NCBI GenBank assembly: GCA_002353885.1
Contig: DEKO01000039.1
Coordinates: 808 to 6,699 of the forward strand
Direction: 5' to 3'
DNA length: 5,892 nt
Source: Porphyromonadaceae bacterium UBA2720
Lineage (GTDB): Bacteria > Bacteroidota > Bacteroidia > Bacteroidales > Muribaculaceae
Positions 1 to 5,376 of the stretch are shown here, in pieces (the first letter of the stretch is position 1; each line of letters begins with the position of its first letter). The notes below the pieces were generated by a model, which saw only the letters and a list, made by a program, of their open reading frames with translations, ran no database searches and was not told the DNA's origin. The position numbers and the translations under genes were made by a program.

Positions 1-11
1 GAACGCAAATA

Positions 12-71
12 GCTCGCTTTTTTGCTGAGGTACAGCCAAATTTATCTAATAAGCGAGCGAAGAGCAAAAAA
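12..71. repeat. Inverted-repeat element at the left edge
   Basis: Bases 12-19 (GCTCGCTT) are the exact reverse complement of 51-58 (AAGCGAGC). A second, overlapping pairing joins 18-26 (TTTTTTGCT) to 63-71 (AGCAAAAAA). The two pairings are mutually exclusive and leave loops of 31 and 36 bases. No T-run follows the 51-58 arm, so this is not a classical intrinsic terminator, although it could lie at the 3' end of an unseen upstream gene. It resembles the short structured repeats scattered between genes in Bacteroidales; that family assignment is from memory and unverified. Confidence 0.45.
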
Positions 72-85
72 AATCACTTTTTTTT
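66..85. repeat. A8-TCAC-T8 perfect palindrome
   Basis: Eight A residues (66-73), a four-base loop TCAC (74-77) and eight T residues (78-85) form a perfect AT-only hairpin. The symmetry means it would end in a U-run in transcripts from either strand. It could therefore assist bidirectional termination together with the inverted repeat just upstream, but with no GC stem the case is weak. It may simply be part of the low-complexity spacer. Confidence 0.4.
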
Positions 86-88
86 GGT

Positions 89-116
89 CTGCGGCCGCCT
101 TTTGGGCCTGCGGCCC
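89..116. repeat. GC-rich direct repeat and small hairpin
   Basis: The 8-mer CTGCGGCC occurs at 89-96 and again at 108-115. The first copy overlaps the palindrome GCGGCCGC (91-98). The second forms a hairpin of GGGCC (104-108), loop TGC and GGCCC (112-116). This GC-rich patch sits abruptly between an AT-only palindrome and A-rich heptads, so it looks like a mosaic of short repeats rather than coding sequence. No function can be assigned. Confidence 0.4.
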
Positions 117-125
117 GCCGTTAAG

Positions 126-206
126 GCAAAAAGCTGAAAGCTTTTTAAAAGGCTAAAAGCAAAAAGCCAAAGGGTTTTAAATGGCTAAAGGCAAAAAGCC
201 TTGGCT
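126..206. repeat. A-rich heptamer repeats (GCNNNNN) before murF
   Basis: GC dinucleotides recur every 7 bases in three runs: 126, 133, 140; then 152, 159, 166; then 184, 191, 198. Each GC is followed by mostly A residues (typical unit GCAAAAA or GCTAAAA). Two 18-base stretches, 151-168 and 183-200, match at 17 of 18 positions. The second copy lies inside the longest open frame of murF (an ATG at 181), which argues that the 181 start is spurious and that this DNA is untranslated spacer. The repeat is degenerate and its function is unknown. Confidence 0.6.
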
Positions 207-268
207 TTTTATTTTCAGTTATCGGGAGTTTTTTGACAATAATATAGCAACGGTTCAGAAAAAATGCT

Positions 269-276
269 TAACTTTG
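269..276 (+). promoter_or_regulatory. Possible Bacteroidetes -7 box (TAnnTTTG) for murF
   Basis: TAACTTTG matches the Bacteroides primary-sigma -7 consensus TAnnTTTG exactly and lies 21 bases before the preferred murF ATG at 298, giving a leader of roughly 15 bases. No TTTG-type -33 element sits at the usual 19-21 base spacing. The nearest TTTG (232-235) is 33 bases upstream, so only half of the expected promoter is visible. If real, it supports transcription of murF-nspC from here and an untranslated 181-297. Confidence 0.4.
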
Positions 277-297
277 TCGGTGTTAAACATTCGCAAT

Positions 298-1608
298 ATG
301 GATATCAAAGAACTATATCGCCTCTACCAGCAACATCCTGTCATCACCACCGACAGCCGCGACTGCCCGGCAGGCAGCATCTTCGTGGCGCTGCGGGGCG
401 AAAGCTTCGACGGCAATCGCTTTGCAGCCTCAGCGTTGGCCAAAGGCTGCGCCTATGCCATTGTCGATGATGCACAGATTTATACTCAGGCCAATGATCC
501 TCGCATGATTCTTGTCGATGACACGTTGCAGACATTCAAAGACCTGGCGCGCGAACACCGACGTCAGTTTGACATTCCTGTGATTGGCATCACAGGCACC
601 AACGGCAAAACCACCACCAAGGAGCTCATTCGCACCGTGTTGGCCCAGAAGTTTAACGTCATGGCCACCGAGGGCAACTTCAACAACGATGTAGGGGTGC
701 CCAAGACACTGTTCCGCCTGAATGATCAACACGAGATAGCCGTGGTCGAGATGGGAGCCAGCCATCCTGGCGACATCAGCACGCTGGCCGAGACAGCCGA
801 GCCCACCTGTGGTCTCATTACCAATGTGGGCAAGGCCCACCTGCAGGGTTTTGGTTCGTTTGAGGGCGTTATCCGCACCAAGGGCGAGCTCTATGCCAAC
901 CTGGCCACTCATCCCGGCAGTGTCATCTTTGTCAACCTTGACAATGAGCATCTGCATGGCATCCTGCCCACCACGACTGCCACTGAGGGCTACACGCAAG
1001 ATGAGGGCAACACCGTGGCCCGCGTCTGTGGCCAGGTCGTTGCCTGCGACCCATTCTTGCGTCTGCGCTGGCGCACTATAGGCAATCATTGGCATGCAGT
1101 AAACACCCATCTCATAGGAAGTTACAACTTGGACAATGTGCTAGCTGCCGTGACCGTGGGACTGCACTTCGGGGTTGCTGCCGATCAAATCAACCAAGCT
1201 CTGGAGACCTACGTGCCGTCAAACAATCGCTCACAGCTCACTGAGACCGAGCACAACCACTTAATTGTTGATGCCTATAACGCCAACCCCACATCGATGG
1301 CCGCAGCACTTGACAACTTCGAGCTCATGCAGGTGTCGCCCAAGATGGCTATCCTGGGCGAGATGCGCGAACTTGGTGCCTGCAGTGCCGACGAGCACCG
1401 ACGCGTCGTCGAGCACGTGCAGCGTTGCCACATCGACGATGTGTGGCTGGTGGGCGACGAGTTTGCCCACGTCGAGTGTGCCTATCGCAAGTTTCACGAT
1501 GTTGAGGAGGTCAAGGCCGCTCTGGCCCAGTCGTGTCCCCAAGGGCTATACATCCTCATCAAGGGTTCAAATGGCACCAAACTCTTTCAACTGCCTGAAC
1601 TGTTATAA
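298..1608 (+). CDS. murF: MurF: UDP-MurNAc-tripeptide--D-alanyl-D-alanine ligase
   Basis: MurF joins D-Ala-D-Ala to the UDP-MurNAc-tripeptide using ATP, the last cytoplasmic step in making the peptidoglycan precursor. The 436-residue product has the three Mur ligase domains: an N-terminal substrate domain (about 1-90), a central ATPase domain with P-loop GITGTNGKTTTKEL (97-110, Lys104), NVGKAHL (176-182) and the probable carbamylated Lys195 in RTKGEL, and a C-terminal domain with DAYNANP (325-331), LGEMRELG (353-360) and KGSNGTKL (422-429). The last motif has Asn where proteobacterial MurF has Arg (KGSR). The frame is open from an ATG at 181, just after an in-frame TAA, but those extra 39 codons are repeat DNA and unlike any Mur N-terminus. 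MDIKELYRLY at 298 gives the usual family length. The gene stands apart from a dcw cluster and is followed 3 bases later by nspC, implying cotranscription. Confidence 0.95.
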   Translation: MDIKELYRLYQQHPVITTDSRDCPAGSIFVALRGESFDGNRFAASALAKGCAYAIVDDAQIYTQANDPRMILVDDTLQTFKDLAREHRRQFDIPVIGITGTNGKTTTKELIRTVLAQKFNVMATEGNFNNDVGVPKTLFRLNDQHEIAVVEMGASHPGDISTLAETAEPTCGLITNVGKAHLQGFGSFEGVIRTKGELYANLATHPGSVIFVNLDNEHLHGILPTTTATEGYTQDEGNTVARVCGQVVACDPFLRLRWRTIGNHWHAVNTHLIGSYNLDNVLAAVTVGLHFGVAADQINQALETYVPSNNRSQLTETEHNHLIVDAYNANPTSMAAALDNFELMQVSPKMAILGEMRELGACSADEHRRVVEHVQRCHIDDVWLVGDEFAHVECAYRKFHDVEEVKAALAQSCPQGLYILIKGSNGTKLFQLPELL

Positions 1609-1611
1609 GTC

Positions 1612-2754
1612 ATGAGATTGAAGACACCTTACTATATCGTCTATGAGTCAAAGTTGCGACGCAACCTCGACCTCATCACACGGGTCAGCCGCGAGGCCGG
1701 TGTGAAGATTATCATGGCGTTCAAGGCCAATGCCTTGTGGCGCACCTTTCCAGTCTTCAGGGAGTACGGCATCTGCTCCACCGCCAGTTCGGTCAACGAG
1801 ATGCTGCTGGCCAATGACGAGCTCGACTGCCTGGCGCACACCTATTGCCCAGCCTACACCGATGAGACCATCGAGCAGTTCATGAGCGGCAGCTCGCACA
1901 TCACGTTCAACTCGGTTGACCAGTTTCGCCGTTTTGAGGGCCGCATAGCCAACCACAATGCCACTGCCGGTGCTCACCGCATCAGCTGCGGCCTGCGCAT
2001 CAACCCCATGTGCTCGGTCATCGAGACCGACATCTATAACCCTTGCTCCCCAGGTTCGCGCTTCGGTGTGACCGCCGACAGGCTGAATGACTTGCCCGAC
2101 GGCATTGAGGGATTCCACTTCCATGCCCTGTGCGAGTCGACCTCTCACGACCTGGCCAAAGTGCTCGACGCCGTCGAAGCCCAGTTTGGCCAGCATCTGC
2201 CACAACTTAAGTGGCTGAATATGGGTGGCGGCCACCTGATGACACGCGAGGGCTACGATGTGCAGCATCTCATCGGCCTGCTCATCGACTTCAAGCAACG
2301 TCATCCCAACCTCGAGGTTATCCTCGAGCCCGGCAGCGCATTCTGTTGGCAGACAGGTGACCTCCAGGCCACCGTGGTCGATGTGGTTGAGAACAGTGGC
2401 ATCAGCACAGCCATTGTCGATGTTTCTTTTGCATGCCACATGCCCGACTGCCTGGAGATGCCCTACAAGCCTCGCATCACCCAGGCCCTAGACCAGGTTG
2501 ACCCCTCGTTGCCCACCTATCGCATCGGTGGCAACTCATGTTTGAGTGGCGACTTTGTGGGCGACTGGAGTTTTGCCCAGCCGCTCAAGCCCGGTGACCA
2601 GCTCACCTTCGAGGACATGAACCACTACACCACCGTCAAGACCAACATGTTCAACGGCATCCAGCACCCCTCGTTGGTGCTTGAGCGCATCGATGGTGCC
2701 GTGGTGGTCATGCGTGAATTTAGCTACGATGATTACAAGAACCGAATGAACTAG
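1612..2754 (+). CDS. nspC: Carboxynorspermidine/carboxyspermidine decarboxylase
   Basis: This cytosolic PLP-dependent fold-III (alanine-racemase/ornithine-decarboxylase type) enzyme decarboxylates carboxynorspermidine or carboxyspermidine. In Bacteroidota it normally completes the aspartate-semialdehyde route to spermidine. The 380-residue length fits NspC. Visible landmarks are Lys38 in AFKANALW (Schiff-base lysine), GFHFHALCE (167-175, ring-stacking His), MGGGH (204-208) and EPGSAF (239-244) for PLP phosphate binding, CHMPDCLE (275-282) characteristic of NspC, and GGNSCLSGD (306-314) with the likely catalytic Cys310. Tyr339 in NHYTTVKTNMFNGI probably contacts PLP. The ATG at 1612 lies 3 bases after the murF stop, so translational coupling is likely. 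The partner dehydrogenase (CASDH) is not in the window. Norspermidine versus spermidine specificity cannot be decided from sequence alone. Confidence 0.93.
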   Translation: MRLKTPYYIVYESKLRRNLDLITRVSREAGVKIIMAFKANALWRTFPVFREYGICSTASSVNEMLLANDELDCLAHTYCPAYTDETIEQFMSGSSHITFNSVDQFRRFEGRIANHNATAGAHRISCGLRINPMCSVIETDIYNPCSPGSRFGVTADRLNDLPDGIEGFHFHALCESTSHDLAKVLDAVEAQFGQHLPQLKWLNMGGGHLMTREGYDVQHLIGLLIDFKQRHPNLEVILEPGSAFCWQTGDLQATVVDVVENSGISTAIVDVSFACHMPDCLEMPYKPRITQALDQVDPSLPTYRIGGNSCLSGDFVGDWSFAQPLKPGDQLTFEDMNHYTTVKTNMFNGIQHPSLVLERIDGAVVVMREFSYDDYKNRMN

Positions 2755-2784
2755 CCAACAGCGTGCCGCAGGCCAAAAAAGCCA

Positions 2785-2846
2785 AATCTCGTGCCAACGA
2801 GCGCAGAGCCGAGCTTGCTCGAGCTATGCCGAGTGCAGCCGAGATT
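2785..2846. repeat. Structured intergenic element with 10-bp periodic core
   Basis: The ends AATCTCG (2785-2791) and CGAGATT (2840-2846) are perfect inverted repeats. Inside, CTCGT (2788-2792) and ACGAG (2797-2801) can form a 5-bp hairpin with loop GCCA. GAG recurs exactly every 10 bases at 2811, 2821, 2831 and 2841, giving four degenerate decamers. A direct repeat AGGCC-A(5-6)-GC flanks the element at 2770-2782 and 2863-2874. Short minus-strand reading frames cross it but show no protein-like features. It looks like a dispersed, non-autonomous intergenic repeat. Its origin and function are not known to me. Confidence 0.5.
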
Positions 2847-2876
2847 ATCCAATAGCGGCCGAAGGCCAAAAAGCGG

Positions 2877-2936
2877 GTAGGGACGCGCCATGGCACGTCC
2901 GCAGCCTGGCAGATCACGCGGCTGCCGCGTCCCTAC
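2877..2936. repeat. REP/MITE-like 60-bp imperfect palindrome
   Basis: The outer arms GTAGGGACGCG (2877-2887) and CGCGTCCCTAC (2926-2936) are an 11-bp perfect inverted repeat. Directly inside the right arm, GGCTGC (2920-2925) pairs with GCAGCC (2901-2906), so a 17-bp stem forms with a 13-base bulge on the left strand. Alternatively 2881-2900 folds on itself as a 20-base palindrome with a single mismatch centred on GCCATGGC. Elements beginning GTAGGG-ACGCG are typical of dispersed REP-like sequences. It lies 122 bp after nspC and could stabilise or end the upstream transcript, but no T-run follows. Confidence 0.65.
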
Positions 2937-2940
2937 TAAC

Positions 2941-2975
2941 AACTATAAACTATGAACTATAAATTATGAACTATG
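2941..2975 (+). repeat. Five tandem heptamers (AACTATR) ending at a start codon
   Basis: Five consecutive 7-base units begin at 2941, 2948, 2955, 2962 and 2969. Four are AACTATA or AACTATG and one is AATTATG. The last three bases of the fifth unit are the ATG (2973-2975) of the following gene. ATGs also end the second and fourth units: the one at 2952 is in frame but meets TGA at 2967-2969, and the one at 2966 is in another frame and opens 26 codons ending at 3046. The tract replaces any Shine-Dalgarno sequence and is A-rich, as Bacteroidetes initiation regions tend to be. Confidence 0.7.
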
Positions 2976-4154
2976 AAACATACCCTACCCTATTACGAAC
3001 CCATCATCAAGTCAACGCAGAGCAAGTCGAACAACGACATTGTTGACGAGTGTGTCGAGTTGTACGAGGCCGGCAAAACTCATGAGTCACTGCTGCGCCT
3101 GATTGATTTCTTCAACCCCGAGTTCCGCCAAAAGTATGGCAATGCCGAGGGCACCGCGCTGCACATCCCACACGGCTCCATCTTGATTGACATCCGCCTC
3201 AGCGACGATGAGGTCTACATCTACAGTGACTTCTTGCAAGTCCCCAACGATCAGCGTCTGCCCATGTTGCGTCAGGTGGCCGAGATGAACTCCAGCCGCC
3301 TGATGTTGCCCCGGTTTGTGCTCACAGGCGACAAGCTGCGCATCGAGTATCGATGCTCGACTCATCAGTGCCACCCTTACAAGATATTCACCGTGTTGCG
3401 CAACATCTGCATGGTGGGTGACCGCTACGACGACGAGTTCTGTGAGAAGTTTGGAGCCAAGCGCTGCTACATGCCTCATGTCATGTCCTATCAGCCACAA
3501 GAGGTCGACTACATCTACAACGGCATCCAGACACTGTGCCAGCAGGCACTGGAAGGTGTCGAGAAGTATAGTCGCCAGCGTTTCTACGGCTACGCTATGC
3601 AGTTGCTGGCTGCTACCATATGCCAGATTTACTACATGGCCAGCCCTCAAGGGCAGCTGCTCAACAAGATTAACCGTACCATTGGCGAACTGAGCCAAGA
3701 TGACACCCCCATCCTCGACCAGATGAAAAAGGGCATCACAGCACTGCGCGACATCCAGGCCATCAGCAAGGACGACCTCGCCCATGACCTCTATCATGTC
3801 GAGATCTTGGCTTCACCCAACCTGCGCGGCACCCTGCAAACCTTGCAGAAGAAGCTGGCCGATGTGTTTAAAGTAGCACTCGAACGTGTGCAGTTCAAAG
3901 ACTACGAACAGAGCGCATTGCGCTTACTCTATGTCATCTATCGTCTCTTCTATGAGTACGACATCCCTGATGAAATCAACGCTGTGCTTGCCGAGGGCCT
4001 AAAAAAGGCTAGCGACAAGCCTTTCAAGGACGCCGCTTTTGCCCTTCTTGAGACCATCGACTATCTGATGGACGATGATAACTTTGAGGACAGCGACTGC
4101 AGTGATGATGAAGCGGCACAGGATGATGAGGATCAGTTGCCCATAGTGGAGTAG
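2973..4154 (+). CDS. YbjN/CesT-like-domain protein with helical C-terminus and acidic tail
   Basis: This 393-residue protein has no signal peptide or clear membrane segment and is probably cytosolic. Residues about 45-165 have the strand-strand-helix-strand-helix pattern of the YbjN / type III chaperone-like fold. The stretch from Gly68-Ser69 through Tyr126-Arg127 to about 164 can be lined up by eye with the C-terminal domain of the next gene's product (GS, DD, LP, a helix, F-L-x-D, then I-x-YR). Residues 175-365 are mostly helical and unrecognised. Residues 366-388 form a strongly acidic tail rich in Asp. The start is the last heptamer's ATG; no other in-frame start upstream is usable. It is followed 63 bp later by a protease gene with the related domain, so a chaperone, adaptor or regulator role is inferred. 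No catalytic motif is visible. Confidence 0.75.
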   Translation: MKHTLPYYEPIIKSTQSKSNNDIVDECVELYEAGKTHESLLRLIDFFNPEFRQKYGNAEGTALHIPHGSILIDIRLSDDEVYIYSDFLQVPNDQRLPMLRQVAEMNSSRLMLPRFVLTGDKLRIEYRCSTHQCHPYKIFTVLRNICMVGDRYDDEFCEKFGAKRCYMPHVMSYQPQEVDYIYNGIQTLCQQALEGVEKYSRQRFYGYAMQLLAATICQIYYMASPQGQLLNKINRTIGELSQDDTPILDQMKKGITALRDIQAISKDDLAHDLYHVEILASPNLRGTLQTLQKKLADVFKVALERVQFKDYEQSALRLLYVIYRLFYEYDIPDEINAVLAEGLKKASDKPFKDAAFALLETIDYLMDDDNFEDSDCSDDEAAQDDEDQLPIVE

Positions 4155-4155
4155 C

Positions 4156-4207
4156 TAGACTTTGGGCTTTAGACTCTAGACGTAACAACTAAGAACTAAC
4201 AACTAAA
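4156..4207 (+). repeat. Two tandem heptamer tracts (TAGACTN and AACTAAN)
   Basis: Units of 7 bases start at 4156, 4163, 4170 and 4177 (consensus TAGACTY, the second unit degenerate). After a 3-base phase shift, three more start at 4187, 4194 and 4201 (AACTAAG, AACTAAC, AACTAAA). Together they fill almost all of the 63-bp spacer between the stop of the YbjN-like gene and the ATG of the protease. No Shine-Dalgarno sequence is seen. TAGACTTTG (4156-4164) resembles a TAnnTTTG promoter box but has one base too many. Confidence 0.65.
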
Positions 4208-4217
4208 TTAGAAATCG

Positions 4218-5321
4218 ATGTTCAACCCAGATATATTCAAAGCAGTGTTTCAAGTGAAACACTCGGGCGGTTCGGGCAGTTGCTTCTACCTCAAGTCGCT
4301 CAACCTGTTTGTGACCAACAATCATGTAGTAGAAGGCTTTCATGAAGTTGCCATCCACGACCATAACAAGACAGCGCATCTGGCCAAGGTCGTTGTGGTC
4401 AACAGCACCGTCGACTTGGCCTTGCTCGCCGTCGACGATGACTTCAGCGACCTTCCCGAACTGACATTGGCACCTGACAACGCTCTGACTTATGGCGACA
4501 AAATGAAAGTGGCCGGTTATCCCTATGGCATGCCGTTCACTGTCACCGAGGGTACCGTGTCGTCGCCCAAGCAACTGATGGACGGCCGCTACTATGTGCA
4601 GATCGACGCCCCCGTCAACCCCGGAAACTCAGGCGGACCCATCTTCAACGAGGCCGGTGAGGTGGCTGCCGTCACCGTGGCCAAGTTTACCGATGCCGAC
4701 AACATGGGCTTCGGCATCCGCATCGAGGACTTGAAGCAGTTGTTGCTCTCGGTCGGCAAGGTGGACCGCAACACCTTCCAGGTGCAGTGCGACAGTTGTG
4801 AGGACCTGATAGCTGAGAACGAGACGAACCACGAGTTCTGCCCCACCTGCGGTCAGCGCTTGCCCGACGGAGTGTTTGACCAGCACGAGCTGTCACCCCT
4901 AGCGGTGTTCTGTGAGAGGGCCATCGAGCGCCTGGGCATCAATCCCGTGGTGGCCCGAAACGGCGAGGAATCATGGCGGTTCCACAAGGGTTCGGCCGAG
5001 ATCCGCATCTTTGTCTACGACAACGACTACCTCTTCGCCGTGTGCCAGAGCAACCTCCTGCCCAAAAAGAACGTGTTGCCCGTGCTCGAGTTTATGCTCA
5101 GCGAGGACTTCGGCCCCTTCAAGATGGGCATCGAAGACCGTGACATCTACCTGCTCTACCGGCAGCATATCACCGATGTCACCGACATGAGCGACGAGGT
5201 GGCACAGCAGGTGAGCGACAACCTTGTCAATCTGGCCCTCAAAGCAGACGAACTCGACAACATCCTGGTCGACCGCTACGGCTGCGAGTACTCACAGTAC
5301 AGCAGAGTTATTAATAATTGA
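4218..5321 (+). CDS. Cytosolic trypsin-like serine protease with zinc ribbon and YbjN/CesT-like domain
   Basis: The 367-residue product starts directly with a chymotrypsin-fold (DegP/HtrA-like) peptidase domain at about 1-180. His36 in TNNHVV, Asp66 in TVDLALL and Ser138 in PGNSGGP form a complete triad, so it should be active. There is no signal peptide, unusual for a DegP-type protease, and no PDZ domain. A four-cysteine zinc ribbon follows (Cys191, Cys194, Cys208, Cys211). Residues about 225-357 form a YbjN/type III chaperone-like domain (GSAEIRIFV at 258-266, LPVLEFML at 287-294, DIYLLYR at 309-315, ADELDNIL at 343-350) that aligns with the N-terminal domain of the preceding protein. The chaperone-like part may select substrates or sense a partner; that is inference. 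The ATG at 4218 is the first Met before the catalytic domain and leaves room for its first strand. Confidence 0.85.
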   Translation: MFNPDIFKAVFQVKHSGGSGSCFYLKSLNLFVTNNHVVEGFHEVAIHDHNKTAHLAKVVVVNSTVDLALLAVDDDFSDLPELTLAPDNALTYGDKMKVAGYPYGMPFTVTEGTVSSPKQLMDGRYYVQIDAPVNPGNSGGPIFNEAGEVAAVTVAKFTDADNMGFGIRIEDLKQLLLSVGKVDRNTFQVQCDSCEDLIAENETNHEFCPTCGQRLPDGVFDQHELSPLAVFCERAIERLGINPVVARNGEESWRFHKGSAEIRIFVYDNDYLFAVCQSNLLPKKNVLPVLEFMLSEDFGPFKMGIEDRDIYLLYRQHITDVTDMSDEVAQQVSDNLVNLALKADELDNILVDRYGCEYSQYSRVINN

Positions 5322-5350
5322 GAATGAAAATCTGTCTGCACAGCGGTTCA

Positions 5351-5371
5351 AATTCTTAATTCTAAACTGAA
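5351..5371 (+). repeat. Three degenerate heptamers (AAYTNNN) before the DUF389 gene
   Basis: Units start at 5351 (AATTCTT), 5358 (AATTCTA) and 5365 (AACTGAA), directly upstream of the A-rich run before the ATG at 5377. A fainter pair, AATTGAG at 5316 and AATGAAA at 5323, spans the stop codon of the protease gene. The tract is short and degenerate, and would not be called a repeat alone. It gains weight because the two preceding spacers have the same 7-base period and the same AAYT unit opening. Confidence 0.4.
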
Positions 5372-5376
5372 AAAAG

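Noticed and set aside
3..137. Open plus-strand frame from the window edge to a TGA at 135-137, possibly the C-terminus of an upstream gene
   Set aside because: It runs through overlapping inverted repeats, an A8/T8 palindrome and GC-rich repeats, and its translation becomes low-complexity. Only the first 20 or so codons look even slightly protein-like, and with no upstream sequence it cannot be supported.
233..238. TTGACA resembling a sigma-70 -35 box
   Set aside because: No TATAAT-like box lies at 16-18 bases, and Bacteroidetes primary promoters use a different consensus.
430..1110. Long minus-strand open frame (226 codons) opposite murF
   Set aside because: Shadow of a GC-rich coding gene. 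The plus strand encodes MurF with all catalytic motifs, and the minus translation has no recognisable domain.
1648..2439. Minus-strand open frame of 263 codons opposite nspC
   Set aside because: Antisense shadow created by codon bias. The NspC motifs on the plus strand cover the same bases.
2877..2936. Intrinsic terminator for nspC
   Set aside because: The stem is strong but long, bulged and not followed by a T-run, so only the repeat interpretation is supported.
2720..2942. Two short minus-strand frames over the nspC downstream spacer
   Set aside because: They read through the two structured repeats and into the nspC 3' end. The Ala/Ser/Leu/Arg-rich translation is what the repeat yields, not a gene.
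3087..3797. Minus-strand open frame of 236 codons opposite the YbjN-like gene
   Set aside because: No domain or start context. The plus-strand product has a clear domain that aligns with its neighbour.
2941..4207. CRISPR array from repeated spacer motifs
   Set aside because: The units are 7 bases, directly abutting or separated by whole genes, with no unique spacers of regular length and no cas genes.
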